64,000 nucleotides of DNA from Acanthosepion pharaonis. Taxonomy: Eukaryota > Mollusca > Cephalopoda > Sepiida > Sepiidae. The notes beneath the pieces are model-generated. The model saw nothing but the letters and a program-made list of their open reading frames with translations. It was not told the DNA's origin and ran no database searches. Numbering within the stretch: the stretch's first letter is position 1; each line of letters begins with the position of its first letter. The stretch spans positions 1,086,001 to 1,150,000 of the forward strand of contig CAHIKZ030000837.1 in NCBI GenBank assembly GCA_903632075.3, written 5' to 3'. Shown piece by piece: positions 36,209 to 51,397 of the stretch. The translations under genes and the position numbers were made by a program.

Positions 36209-37213
36209 GGTGATTCGTGTGTATTGTGCGTGTACGTGCTCATCTATGTGTGTCTCTGTCTGATGTTCTTCATTATCTGCCTCAAGTCAGAGTTAATCAG
36301 CCTCAGTGCCATGAAGAGTGAACTGTTACACTGTTGGCGTTTCTTTGCCTACACTTACGCAAGTCATGTCAGTTTGAACCGGATCTAACAAATACTATCG
36401 AAGCACTCATGTTGCATGTTTCGTTAATATTTTGATTTCATTATTTTAATTTTCTTTATTTCCGCATTGCTATTTTATTGTCCGCACTATTTTAAACTTA
36501 TTTCTTTCTTTTATGTTTCTGTCCTATTTTCGATTCCATCATCATTTTTAACTTCCTTCTTGTGTTTGTCCAAAAGAGAAATTCTTCTAAACACACCTTA
36601 TGACGCACTGACAAACCGACCATCGTATGTCTGTGTTTTTCCTTGCCTTGTGAATCAAACAAACGATGTATCATTTAATGTCTCTTTTCAACGTAATCAA
36701 AACGCACACACCAGCCGGGTCCGTCCATCTTGTCGAGCGTAAATGGCAAATGGGAAAAGGACTTGAAAGTGACTTATATCTGCCTAGGAGTGGCTGCGCT
36801 GTATGCGAAAACGAATCGGGTGTTTCCTCTGTGCAGAAGACAAGTAAATAAACAGTAAAAATGTATGAGTTAATATAAATAAATCATGGGGAATATCGCC
36901 AATGACAAAAAAGAAGATGAAAATCAGGAGGAAGAGGAAGAGAAATATGGTGTTGACGAATAAAGGCCTTATAATAGAAAGAGGAAATGAAAGCAAACGG
37001 TAAAAATCAAAAGAAAAAATGTCCTCTCGAAGAAATTAAGGAGATATGAAAAGGAGAAATATGGTATTAGTGAAGTGTGAAAAATATATATATAAACAAA
37101 GAATGAAAACTGAATAAATAATGTAAAGCACAATGAAATAGATGAAGACAGTGGAATAAAGCAAAGGCAAAATATTACTGATACATTAACAAACACGTTG
37201 CAAATAAAATAAA

Positions 37214-37850
37214 GCAATTTTTCCCTCGAATCGATCCTTCAGATCTACAAATCAACCATTCGCCCTTGCATGGAGTATTGCTGCTATATATGGTCTGGTG
37301 CACCTTCTGTTTACCTCGTAGTTCTTGACAAGATCCAGAGGCGGATATGGAATATAATTGGCCTGATCTGGCATCTCGTCTACAGTCGCTCTCTCACAGA
37401 CGCGCCGTGGCCTCTCTCTGTTTTTTACAAATATTTTCATGGTAATTGCTCCGATGAGCAGCTTTCACTGGTTCCCAGATTTCACGAATTCAAAGCGCCC
37501 TACGAGGCTGGCGGCATCCCGCTTTCACCCTTACACTGTAGAAACTTTTTAAATGTAGCCGTGTCTTCTACTCCAATAGCTTCGTGTCTCGCACCTCTCG
37601 CCTGTGGAACACCCTTCCCTATTACTGTTTCCCTGAGAGCTACAATCTCCAACTATTCTAATGAAATGTCAATCGACATCTCCAGTTACCTTGATCTACC
37701 CACTATCCCTTTCCTCATCCTTTCTTCTATCACTCCTATCTGCTCTCGCTCCACATCTTCTGCAACCCCCTGCATCCTAGTAGCTTCACGCCTTGTTCGG
37801 AGCGTAATGTTTAAAAAAATGGCAGCCCGACGCGAATAAATACGAAGTTT
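37214..37850 (+). pseudogene. LINE reverse transcriptase C-terminus (copy A)
   Basis: Plus strand: LQIYKSTIRPCMEYCCYIWS, then VLDKIQRRIWNIIG and FYKYFHGNCSDEQLSLVPRF, the thumb region of jockey-like LINEs. After a frameshift near 37500 the next frame gives SYVSRTSRLWNTLPYYCFPE and SYNLQLF, the standard LINE C-terminus. The apparent 189-codon ORF (37270-37839) is therefore half genuine and half out of frame. Family and decay state match the LINEs at 23270 and 49915. Confidence 0.85.
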
Positions 37851-39331
37851 CACTGTCGATAACTCTAAAGCGGTAGATTTTATCAAATTTATCAATCCAG
37901 GTCCGAATAGAGAATGTACAATTACAGATAAATATAAGTATTTCGGAATTTTTAATGCGAACTGAGCGCGGTGTTACACTGCAAATTACCTAATTTCAAC
38001 TGCTTCTTACTGATTTTATGTGTAAGCATCCTTTTTGTTTGCCCTTTCTACAAAACTTCGTCGTTTTACGCATATTCTGTCCATGGTATTCTCAGCATCG
38101 TTCTGTAGACAAATATTTTGTTGCTTCACACTTCTTCTGTATGAAAATTTTCTAGTATTCTCTGCCATTATTAGGTAACAGTTTTCTACTCTTTTCTTTT
38201 GTGCCTGTGTTGTGGATTTTTTTAATACTTGCTTATAACTCAGAATTTTACGTCGACCTCGACTGGCTTTTAACATACCCGGTGTGTATCAAATTTCCCA
38301 ATGTCTTTCCAGCTGTCTCATTCTGAGTTTAAGAAAATGTTTTCGTTTAGTTTACATTTTGTTTTAATTATTTCTGTTTGCAAACATGAATAACATATAA
38401 CGGTATTTGTTCTCGTCAATTTTTTGAAATGAAAATAAGAAACATTATCATAGAACAAATGTAAATGACAAAACAAAAAAACAAAATTGAAAGGCAAGAA
38501 TTTGAAAGCCAAAAGAATAATGTACAAATGGAAATTAAAACAAAAATATCATATCAATTTTGATCAAATAACGAAAATATAACGTACCAACTTGAAAGAA
38601 TTCTGTTTGTTTTACCTTCAAAGTTGATTCCTCCCACGCTGTGTCAAGTAAACAACATCGGCGAAACGTACCCTCTTTCAATAACATAACACGTTTAAAC
38701 AAGCAATAAGACATTATAAACGAACATAATGCACGGTGTAAGAACGTAACAGTCTTGTTTGATATAAATGTGTTAGTATCCAACAACAGGATTTCTGGTG
38801 CGCGCTGAGCCAAACGTGTGATACACCCATGTACTCCACTATATGAAGAAAAATCACTGTGTCTTAGATATTAAATCAACACAGATAATAATTCTGTTAT
38901 TATTTTTTGTGCCGGGGATGTAATATTCTTTGCTATTGTTAGAAACGAATGATGAGCTCAATATATAATCGATTCTGAAAAAAATGAATACAAAACGAAA
39001 TGCGAAGAAAAAAAAAGGAAAAAAACGAAAGCTAATATAGGTTATTTGTAAAATCACCAGGATATAATGACAGTCAAAATGGATTGTCTGAATTCTCATC
39101 TAACATCCGTGTGCCAATGCACAATTGAAAATGTACTAACTTACATGTGTGTAGGTAGAAGTCTTTTAAAGTTATTTTTACTATAGTATTTTTATTTTTA
39201 CAATTTGTGTTTACACGTTTTAAGAGATTACCATTTATTTATTTCATTTTATTCAGTCGAGCTAGATGGGACATTCATCCGTCATCATGAGTTCATTTAT
39301 TCAGTAAAATAGCCATTGACTTTAACCACGG
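37851..39331. other. Unassigned AT-rich sequence at the end of copy A
   Basis: No gene recognised. Several short minus frames (38016-39099) recur in copy B with frame-shifting indels, which argues against coding function. Confidence 0.35.
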
Positions 39332-40386
39332 GTACAAACATGTAAGGGGCTACAAAAGTAAAAGTTTGTTTACTATGGTGCGTGACTTAGTACAGTAAAT
39401 TTGTATACATGTTTTGGAAAATAATTAAGTTTTATTAGTTAACATACAAAATACTCTCACTATTTTAAAAACACATTAATGATTAAAATAGCAAATACTT
39501 ATTTAATAAAAATGTAATATTGATTTTTGCATATCTTTTCTTTACATTTTTATATACAAGAAGCCAGTTTCCTGTTTGCCCAGCCTTTGTAAGAACTATA
39601 AACACAGCACAACGCGAAACGCTTCCAAAATTTGGAATTTGGCTCCAGAAAGAAATATATAGGTATTGCCAAATGTATTTTACATGGTCAAGAGTAAGAT
39701 ATCCTAAGAATATAATCTTCGCTGTTAAAAAGAAAGAAATAAATTTCTTTAAAAAATAGTTTACCATAAAATCTTAAAAATTAAATTAAATTAAAAAGTT
39801 ATCAAACTGTGAAGTAGGATTTTGTCACAATAGTATTTAAAAAAAAAAAACAATCAACTTATTCAAATTTCATCGATTGGTTTACGAAATCGAACGAAAT
39901 GTAGAGCTATCAAATATAAACAAAAATTGTTAGCGATAATTTCAATAATACTAAATGCTGTGAGGATTTTAACACGCTGATACTTGTTGCAAAAAAATTT
40001 CTAGTCTAGTAAATTACCCAAAGATTTTATATTAACGAAAAACAGACGTATTAGGTTAATGTCACCATTGTATATTTCAGAGTAGCCCTGTCGGGATAAG
40101 ACGCGCTTTTCATTTGTAGTTTTCAAATTCATCATTTAAAGCTCGCTATCTGCTGTCATGTAATTGTTCACATTATCTTCTCAAGATTATGCAATGCCCT
40201 GTTCTTACTACGAATATACTTGCCGTGCCAAGCTAGTATAGAATATGCAATCAATATCACACTATACCTTCAAGTGAGCAAGGTGCCAAGTTGACCGTAG
40301 GTGACTGCGAGTCCGCCGAATAGGAATTATCTCAGCTTCATATCTATACCCGGTCTGACAAATTTGGAACGGCTGCATGACAGAGA

Positions 40387-40396
40387 TATATAAATA
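40387..40396 (+). promoter_or_regulatory. TATA-box-like site (copy B)
   Basis: Identical TATATAAATA with the same flanks as in copy A. Confidence 0.3.
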
Positions 40397-41422
40397 AGCA
40401 CCGGAGAGAAATTTTTGCCGTCTGTCAGACAACAAGAGTGTATGGTGTATTTATAAGGGTCAACAGGGCCGCACAGAGGCAAAAAACATACAGTTACATA
40501 GAAACAAAGCAGACATACACACGTTGTCAGTGACCGACGAAGTAACATTGTGAACAGCGTGGCTTTAACAACGCGGATGTGTAACGTTAAATATGGATTT
40601 TTCCAATTTTGTTATTGGTGGCTTGTACTTTCCAATTTATTAAACGATCTTAGCTTTAGATATGAATCAGTGAAGTAAAGAGACCTGAGTCATACGACAT
40701 TCTGGTAAAAATTCTTCCAAGAGTGGTACAGATTAAGCAGATATTTCGACCTTGTAATCCGCAGATTATATATTAGTTGTCATGCTGATAATCTACAATT
40801 TCCTTTAACTGCAAACATCCATACGGTTAACATTTTAGGTCGTTTGGTTTGTTAAAAGCATTGCAGAACTTCGATTGCTTCAAGGGATTATCGACTAAGT
40901 TTGAAACATCGTTACTAACATTTTATCTGCGCTTCGCTCGTTGAATCATCCCCGAAAGTCTATTAATCATTCAAACGGATTCCCGGACGAGTGTCCACGT
41001 TTCAAGCAAAAACTTGATGCATATTCACTGTGAATTTTCTGATCATGCAGCTCATAAGGTTATTCAATGGCGTCTGACTGCCGAATGAAAAGCCCCACAG
41101 GTGAGGGTTGATTCAAGCATCCGCAGTAAGGCCTGTTCTGATTGGTTGTCATGTTACATCAAAACCGCACCGTAGACACAATTGCTAGATAGTTTCCGGA
41201 TAAATATCTTAAATGTATATCATGCCTCATTTATATTCGCCATATTTCTTTTAACTCCTTTCTCTCTATCACCATTTTATATTTCTTTTGTCTTTTCCCC
41301 ATTCTCCTTTCAATGAATTACAGCCCATTTTTTTATTCTTACTTTTATATGTTATTTTTATCTTGAGCCATCTTAGCATTTGCCGCGTAATATTTTTTTC
41401 GCATAATTTCTTCATATTTTCT

Positions 41423-41546
<124 letters not shown>

Positions 41547-41861
41547 TTTTTTGATTTTTTTTTCATAGAGTTTTCTTACTATTTATATGTGTCTGGTATC
41601 TCATGCTGACGACCTATTTATCCTCTGTCCGTAGCGTTAAAATTAAACTTCGGTTGTCCAGATTTTCAGTACTATTTAAAATCTAATTGGCAACTCTTCT
41701 AAGAGATCTTATAACTATGGGTAGAACTGAGGGTAAGGGTAATATACAAATAGATATAGATAGGTTTTCCTATAATCCAGTTAACCCTCCTCCCATTTTT
41801 TTTAAATAGAAGTAGAATTTTATTGCTAGCATTCGGTTTAGTATTTGGTTTCCTGTTCATT

Positions 41862-41974
41862 CTAAAATATTTTCATTCTCTTTCACCTCCAATAAAATCT
41901 AGCATTTTTTAGTATCACTGTCGCCTTGTTTGGCGTGAATTAAAATATGCCGGATTAATAGATGAAAAAAGCAT

Positions 41975-42048
<74 letters not shown>

Positions 42049-42060
42049 GAGAGAGATATA
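41862..42060. repeat. LINE 3' end plus (TA)n (copy B)
   Basis: LINE 3'-end fragment (41862-41955, plus) and TA array (41978-42045) as in copy A. Confidence 0.7.
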
Positions 42061-42226
42061 AAGAGAAAGAAAGAGAATACAGGCAAAAATGGACGCACTC
42101 ATAGAAGGTCGATTTTGTATTTTTACCAAGACAAGGGAGTAATAGGATTCGTTTATTAATAAAGAGTATTAATACAAGTGTACATATGTACATTATACAC
42201 GTAAAAATGATTTAGCATTTCGTTGG

Positions 42227-42276
<50 letters not shown>

Positions 42277-42471
42277 CTTTCATCTCATCCTCTCTGCTAC
42301 TCTCTCATTGTCTCTTTTCACGCTTTTTTCTCACTTTTCTTCTCTATCTGTATGCTAATCCTCGTATATCCGAATACTCTCTCTCTCTCACACACACACA
42401 CACGCACGCACGCACGCACGCACGCACATGCACACACACACACATGCACGCACACACACACACACACACAC

Positions 42472-42543
<72 letters not shown>
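42227..42543. repeat. (TATC)n, (GCAC/CA)n and (TA)n cluster (copy B)
   Basis: TATC at 42227-42277, GCAC/CA at 42389-42474, TA at 42483-42543. All are slightly different in length from copy A. Confidence 0.95.
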
Positions 42544-42545
<2 letters not shown>

Positions 42546-43574
42546 GGTGAGTTCGCGTGTGTAATTGTGCGTACGTGCTCATCTATGTGTGTCTCTGTCT
42601 GATGTTCTTCATTATCTGCCTCAAGTCAGAGTTAATCAGCCTCAGTGCCATGAAGAGTGAACTGTTACACTGTTGGCGTTTCTTTGCCTACACTTACGCA
42701 AGTCATGTCAGTTTGAACCGGATCTAACAAATACTATCGAAGCACTCATGTTGCATGTTTCGTTAATATTTTGATTTCATTACTCTTTAATTTTCTTTAT
42801 TTCCCGCATTGCTATTTTATTGTCCGCACTATTTTAAACTTATTTCTTTCTTTATGTTTCTGTCCTATTTTTCGATTCCATCATCATTTTTAACTTCCTT
42901 CTTGTGTTTGTCCAAATAGAGAAATTCTTCTAAACACACCTTATGACGCACTGACAAACCGACCATCGTATGTCTGTGTTTTTCCTTGCCTTGTGAATCA
43001 AACAAACGATGTATCATTTAATGTCTTCTTTCAACGTAATCAAAACGCACACACCAGCCGGGTCACGTCCATCTTGTCGAGCGTAAATGGCAAATGGGAA
43101 AGGACTTGAAAGTGACTTATATCTGCCTAGGAGTGGCTGCGCTGTATGCGAAAACGAATCGGGTGTTTCCTCTGTGCAGAAGACAAGTAAATAAACAGTA
43201 AAAATGTATGAGTTAATATAAATAAATCATGGGGAATATCGCCAATGACAAAAAGAAGATGAAAAATCAGGAGGAAGAGGAAGAGAAATATGGTGTTGAC
43301 GAATAAAGGCCTTATAATAGAAAGAGGAAATGAAAGCAAACGGTAAAAATCAAAGAAAAATGTCCTCTCGAAGAAATTAAGGAGATATGAAAAGGAGAAA
43401 TATGGTATTAGTGAAGTGTGAAAAAATATATATATAAACAAAGAATGAAAACTGAATAAATAATGTAAAGCACAATGAAATAGATGAAGACAGTGGAATA
43501 AAGCAAAGGCAAAATATTACCGATACATTAACAAACACGTTGCAAATAAAATAAAGCAATTTTTTCCCTCGGAA

Positions 43575-44165
43575 TCGATCCTTCAGATCTACAAATCAAC
43601 CATTCGCCCTTGCATGGAGTATTGCTGCCATATATGGTCTGGTGCACCTTCTGTTTACCTCGTAGTTCTTGACAAGATCCAGAGGCGGATATGGAATATA
43701 ATTGGCCTGATCTGGCATCTCGTCTACAGTCGCTCTCTCACAGACGCGCCGTGGCCTCTCTCTGTCTTTTTACAAATACTTTCATGGTAATTGCTCCGAT
43801 GAGCAGCTTTCACTGGTTCCCAGATTTCATGAATTCAAGCGCCCTACGAGGCTGGCATCCCGCTCTCACCCTTACACTGTAGAAACTTTTAAATGTAGCC
43901 GTGTCTTCTACTCCAATAGCTTCGTGTCTCGCACCTCTCGCCTGTGGAACACCCTTCCCTATTACTGTTTCCCTGAGAGCTACAATCTCCAACTATTCTA
44001 ATGAAATGTCAATCGACATCTCCAGTTACCTTGATCTACCCACTATCCCTTTCCTCATCCTTTCTTCTATCACTCCTATCTGCTCTCGCTCCACATCTTC
44101 TGCAACCCCCTGCATCCTAGTAGCTTCACGCCTTGTTCGGAGCGTAATGCTTAAAAAAAAATGGC
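43575..44165 (+). pseudogene. LINE reverse transcriptase C-terminus (copy B)
   Basis: Same fragment as at 37214-37850, with additional indels (for example GCATGGAG onward keeps the reading MEYCC, and later parts differ in frame). The C-terminal SRTSRLWNTLP is again in a shifted frame. Confidence 0.85.
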
Positions 44166-45681
44166 AGCCCGCGACGCGAATAAATACGAAGTTTCACTGT
44201 CGATAACTCTAAAGCGGTAGATTTTATCAAATTTATCAATCCAGGTCCGAATAGAGAATGTACAATTACAGATAAATATAAGTATTTCGGAATTTTTTAA
44301 TGCGAACTGAGCGCGGGTGTTACACTGCAAATTACCTAATTTCAACTGCTTCTTACTGATTTTATGTGTAAGCATCCTTTTTGTTTGCCCTTTCTACAAA
44401 ACTTCGTCGTTTTACGCATATTCTGTCCATGGTATTCTCAGCATCGTTCTGTAGACAAATATTTTGTTGCTTCACACTTCTTCTGTATGAAAATTTTCTA
44501 GTATTCTCTGCCATTATTAGGTAACAGTTTTCTACTCTTTTCTTTGTGCCTGTGTTGTGGATTTTTTTAATACTTTGCTTATAACTAGAATTTTACGTCG
44601 ACCTCGACTGGCTTTAACATACCCGGTGTGTATCAAATTTCCCAATGTCTTTTCCAGCTGTCTCATTCTGAGTTTAAGAAAATGTTTTCGTTTAGTTTAC
44701 ATTTTGTTTTAATTATTTCTGTTTGCAACATGAATAACATAAGTAACGGTATTTGTTCTCGTCAATTTCTTGAAATGAAAATAAGAAACATTATCATAGA
44801 ACAATGTAAATGACAAAAAACAAAAAAACAAAATTGAAAGGCAAGAATTTGAAAGCCGAAAGAATAATGTACAAATGGAAATTAAAACAAAAAATATCAT
44901 ATCAATTCTTGATCAAATAACGAAAATATAACGTACCAACTTGAAAGAATTCTGTTTGTTTTACCTTCACAAAGTTGATTCCTCCCACGCTGTGTGTCAA
45001 GTAAACAACATCGGCGAAACGTACCCTCTTTCAATAACATAACACGTTTAAACAAGCAATAAGACATTATAAACGAACATAATGCACGGTGTAAGAACGT
45101 AACAGTCTTGTTTGATATAAATGTGTTAGTATCCAACAACAGGATTTCTGGTGCGCGCTGAGCCAAACGTGTGATACACCCATGTACTCCACTATATGAA
45201 GAAAAAAATCACTGTGTCTTAGATATTAAATCAACACAGATAATAATTCTGTTATTATTTTTTTGTGCCACGGGATGTAATATTCTTTGCTATTGTTAGA
45301 AACGAATGATGAGCTCAATATATAATCGATTCTGAAAAAAATGAATACAAACGAAATGCGAAGAAAAGAAAAAGGAAAAACGAAAGCTAATATAGGTTAT
45401 TGTAAAAATCACCAGGATATAATGACAGTCAAAATGGATTGTCTGGAATTCTGATCTAACATCCGTGTGCCAATGCACAATTGAAAATGTACTAACTTAC
45501 ATGTGTGTAGGTAGAAGTCTTTTAAAGTTATTTTTACTATAGTATTTTATTTTACAATTTGTGTTTACACGTTTAAGAGATTACCATTTATTTATTTCAT
45601 TTTATTCAGTCGAGCTAGATGGGACATTCATCCGTCATGAGTTCATTTATTCAGTAAAATCGCCATTGACTTTAACCACGG

Positions 45682-47290
<1,609 letters not shown>

Positions 47291-47339
<49 letters not shown>

Positions 47340-47375
47340 GTGTGTGTTTGTGTATGTGTGTGTGTGTATGTGTGT
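47291..47375. repeat. (TA)n(TG)n compound microsatellite
   Basis: TA then interrupted TG. Confidence 0.95.
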
Positions 47376-47751
47376 AAGAAAAATAAAATAGGTCTAATAT
47401 TGAGAGTGTACTTTACTTTCTCTTATGCAATTGAGAGACGGCAATAACACAAATATGATAAGTAAAACTATAAAATAAAACTTTTTGATAAAAGAAAAAC
47501 TACATTCTCTTTTAACATGGGTTGGAATGAGCTGTCATTTTTGAAAGCACAATTATTTTAATCAAATAGTTTAGGATGCTACTGAATTTAAACACCCCGC
47601 ACACAACACACTCGCTACCCAGTCACTGATTTAATTTGAACGCAACCCCTCCTTTCAAAACTACGACATATCATATATTATAAGTACAGAAAGACGCCGT
47701 TTTTCTTTTTACCCAATAACTACATTGATGCAATCGACACTGACATCTAAG
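47376..47751. other. Unassigned AT-rich sequence
   Basis: Nothing recognised. Confidence 0.3.
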
Positions 47752-48280
47752 GTGAAATCCTATATGCAAAACGTGCAAACCATATAATCGTCAATAATCT
47801 TGCCTAGTCGGCATATAAATCATAATGAAAGAAGGCATGTTCAATAAACTCATTCATATGAAAAAAAAAAACCTGACGCACTTTAGTTAAATAACCAATA
47901 CGACAATGAAATTCACTTTGAATACCAAGACAACGCTTCGAATCAACAGACGGATGACGTATGTCTCATAAATATTAAGGCATCTCAAATCATATACGCA
48001 TGGCCAGTGAAAACGATATTTCCCTTTGTCTGAGTGAGTTTTTCCTTTCACATCCTAAAAACTATCCTCCATACTCTTAATTCATATAAGACATTTCTCA
48101 ACTACAGTCGGATGTCAGAAATTCGTTCTTTTACAAGAGAAAAATGCACCCAATATGTTGACATCTCGCCATAGAAACGCTAGTTTCAGATTAAATGACG
48201 ACTCTCCCACGTCAACAGGGTACTTTTTTTTGTCAATGATGCAAAAAACTTTATAGCAACTTCTTTAACGAATTACTTGT
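47752..48280. repeat. Unclassified 530-bp dispersed repeat, copy 1
   Basis: From GGTGAAATCCTATATGCAAA to ACTTGTTTTTGTCGA it matches 50868-51397 in the same orientation at roughly 90% identity. Copy 2 keeps an 84-codon minus frame (51056-51310, KLARFYGERSKYSVHFSLAK); copy 1 has this frame broken by a shift. No terminal inverted repeats or target duplications are evident. Family unknown. Confidence 0.75.
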
Positions 48281-48435
48281 TTTTGTCGAGGAAATTTACT
48301 CGTGAAATGTCACGACACCTTTAATTAATCAACATTGTCAAACCCCTTTCAGAGGAATGAAAATAACAGATTTCGCGTCACAGCTTGAGAGTTCTATTAT
48401 CCCAAAGAATTGAAAGGCAGATCTCTTTAAACGAG

Positions 48436-48809
48436 TTAGTTCAGTGTCAAACAGTGGGAGCCCTGAAAACAGGTAATGGATAGCAACACTCGAACTACTC
48501 TGGCACTTCCAATCATTTCTTCATTAGCTGATTGTTGGTACTGGATCGAAAGTCGTATTATCTTAGTCCGATCAAGATTCCAAGGGAACGATCTTGGGAA
48601 TCTTTCTGACGGGAATCTTTTCAATGAGCGCAAAAATTTAATTTTTGTTCCATTCGCCGTCTGATACAATCTGGTTTCTATGTGAACGTCGTCATTGTTA
48701 ATTACAAGCAGAGATAAGTCGTATGAATAGGTCTTATAACTGGCAATGATGGGAGCATTGGTAACGTCATAGAGCTTACAACAAAGCTTACTCACAGGAA
48801 AGCTCTAAA
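48436..48809 (-). CDS. Candidate host exon, possibly C2-domain-like
   Basis: A 119-codon minus-strand frame is preceded by a textbook splice acceptor (TTTCCTTTTCTTTAG, exon from 48809), and the frame stays open from the acceptor (SFPVSKLCCKLYDV). The end of the frame, IIRLSIQYQQSANEEMIGSA, has the hydrophobic-strand plus xE.(L/M)IG pattern of C2 domains such as the synaptotagmin 14/16 type. The middle (VHIETRLYQTANGTKIKFLR) could be the preceding strands. No good donor site is seen before the stop, and no neighbouring exons were identified. It could be a chance ORF or an unfamiliar repeat. This is among the least transposon-like coding candidates in the window. Confidence 0.3.
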
Positions 48810-49009
48810 GAAAAGGAAATATAGCATGTTTGAAGGCGATTAATCGAGAAGAATTATCTGGAAACAGGCTTCAATCTCACCCAGTCTTGTGCGGCCTAAT
48901 TACGAAAGGTCGGCTCAGGTACAAGACAAGGGATTGATTCATTCTCTACGTTTTATCTGCCTTTCACAGGTTATTTACACCTAGAAAATATTTATAGATA
49001 GTTGGATAG

Positions 49010-49225
49010 GGGGAGAGAAGAGTTAGATTTATATCGTTCCCGAGGGTATCTGCAAGTAAGTGGATATAACGACCCCAAGGGTAATTGAGAATCGGCATGC
49101 TGGTAAAAAAAAATTCGAAGCCTTTGTATTTTACACCAACAACATATCCAAGCTTACAGCAACTAACATGCCCAAGCGGTCACTCATCTAGTCACTAACC
49201 TGGTCCACTGTTGCTTAACTTCGCT
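49010..49225 (-). repeat. 5S rRNA/tRNA chimeric SINE, copy 2
   Basis: Minus strand starts CGAAGTTAAGCAACAG, then GAGTGACCGCTTGGGCAT and GCTGTAAGCTTGGAT (5S 3' half), followed by an eroded tRNA-like part and a body with ATACCCTCGGGAACG, equivalent to ATACCCTTGGGAAAG in the family A SINEs. Confidence 0.7.
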
Positions 49226-49914
49226 GATTGTACAGGACCTGGTCTTTCAACTTTATTTGCTTTTAAGCCCACAAGATAAAGGAACCTACAAAAAATACGC
49301 TATGAAATAATCTGATACACACTGATTATCACAACTTCATCGTTGACCTTCTAAACATTGTTTTTCTATCATAATTATACAAAATGTGGCACAATGTCAT
49401 AAAATTAAGGGAAGATATTTGTATTCACGCTTTTATTCGCACATTAACTTACTGAGTCACATTTACTGACAGCTATTCTACTGTGTTTCTCATCATAACA
49501 TAATGCATTTTCGGCAAAGCGTCGCAAACGTTAGCTGCATCCCCGGCAGAGTGGTATGATCCTCTACGAATTGGGTCACCTACCAAGTGAAAGCTTATAA
49601 ACCTAAGGATGAACAACCATATTTTGCTTATAGACACAAATAAAAACACTACCAATGTTTATCTATAGATTCATGTGTAATAAAAACAGAATTCAATATT
49701 AAAAAGTAGGGTTGTTGTATCATAGAATCAACCAACCCTAGACAATCAAACATGAAATAACTTTTAATAAAAAGTCTCTCATGTTACAATCATCAAAAAA
49801 ATGAAAATATCCCAATAAAAATTAAGACCAAACTCATATTCTTAATTTCATGGTTTATCAATCTATTTTTTTATCATTTCAATCCATTCATGGTGATAAT
49901 GCCAATACGATGCA
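49226..49914. other. Unassigned AT-rich sequence
   Basis: No gene or repeat recognised. Confidence 0.3.
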
Positions 49915-50865
49915 AGGTGTTACTGGCAGGGAAAGAGAATCAGAATTCTTGAGTGAAGATAAAGAACAATAAAAGAATAGATTTCAGAAAGACAAAAGAT
50001 GATCACTGGAATTTCATTTAAATACTCGAATACTGTAGGTGAAAGGGAAGCAAGAAAATGGAAGATAGTTCCACAGGCAGGAAGTGCGCGAAAAAATATT
50101 AGAACAGAAATTATAGATACATGTAGATATTTCAACACTAACACGATCAGAGATAATTTCAAATCTACTAATATGCTTAAATTTATGCAATCGAGATAAC
50201 AAAGAGAAGGACTCATTAGAGCAATTGCCATGGAAATATTTATAGAAAGGAGAGATGGAAGCGACGTCCCAACGGCGGGGATGTGGCTGAAATCGACATG
50301 ACGTATCAGGACGGATAACATTACTAAACTTACTTTTGATTTTGTCTAAATATAGCCGGGAGCAAAACAATATTCAATGCACGGATGAATGGTGAAGACA
50401 TAAACGTGAAATGGAATTTGAAGAAAACAATTGCCTGCGACGACACAGTAAACCAACATTTCTTGCAACAGAAACTGTAACTGATTCAATGTGATCGGTA
50501 CTTCATGTCGGTGGAAATCGTGAGACTAAGAAGGCGTAATTAGTTGCTTACGTTGAGGATACCATCAGCCAATGATGATGAAAGGCAAGATGATTCTCTA
50601 TTATGATTAAAATATAGCAGTTTCGTTTTGGAGGCTTTAAAATTTATATGCAGTTTCTTTTCCCAGTTAACAACTGATTGGAGGACATTTTCGAAATCAG
50701 CTGCCTGTTCTTTGTTAGACCTATCATCGTCGGCTTTATCTCGTATCCAAGAATCTAATTCCTTCTTTTCTCACCACTTCCGTTATGGCGATAGCGACGA
50801 TGACTAAATTCGCCGCGAACGTGGAGGTTTTAGCAAGAGTTGGCTGAAAGTCAAAGATAATCAGA
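49915..50865 (-). pseudogene. LINE reverse transcriptase, C-terminal half
   Basis: Minus strand: DDDRSNKEQAADFENVLQSV then VNWEKKLHINFKASKTKLLY (about 50600), which follows the catalytic box in jockey-like LINEs. Next come the open segment at 50014-50370 with LDKIKSKFSNVI, ASISPFYKYFHGNCSNE and FSRTSCLWNYLPFSCFP, and in another frame the extreme C-terminus. The catalytic aspartate box itself is eroded. It abuts the copy 2 dispersed repeat at 50868. Confidence 0.85.
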
Positions 50866-50867
50866 GG

Positions 50868-51397
50868 TGAAATCTTATATGCAAAACGTGCAAACCATAT
50901 AATCGTCAATAATCTTGCCTAGTCGGCATATAAATCATAATGAAAGAAGTCATGTTCAATAAACTTATTCATATGAAAAAAAAACCTGACGCACTTTAGT
51001 TAAATAACCAATACGACAATGAAATTCACTTTGAATACCTAGACGACGCTTCGAATCACCAGTCACCTGTCTCATAAATATTAAGACATCTCAAATCAGA
51101 TGCCCTTGGCCAGTGAAAGCGATATTTCCCTTTGTTTGACTGAAATTTTCCTTTCACATCCTCAAAAACTATCCTCCGCACTATTAATTTATATAATACA
51201 TTTCTCAAGTACAGTCGGATGTCAGAAATGCGTTCTTTTGCAAGAGAAAAATGCACCGAATATTTTGACCTCTCACCATAGAAGCGAGCTAGTTTCAGAC
51301 TAAATGACAACTCTCCTTCATCAACCGAGTATAGTTTTTATTTCAATGATGCGAAAAACTTCATAGCAACTTCTTTAATGATTTACTTATTTTTGTC
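50868..51397. repeat. Unclassified 530-bp dispersed repeat, copy 2
   Basis: Same orientation as 47752-48280. It begins three bases beyond the LINE relic, so the LINE may have inserted at its edge or the two may travel together. Confidence 0.75.

Noticed and set aside
37270..37839. 189-codon open frame, the longest in the window
   Set aside because: Only the first third is LINE reverse transcriptase in frame. The rest is the out-of-frame reading of the LINE C-terminus, whose true frame is +1 shifted.
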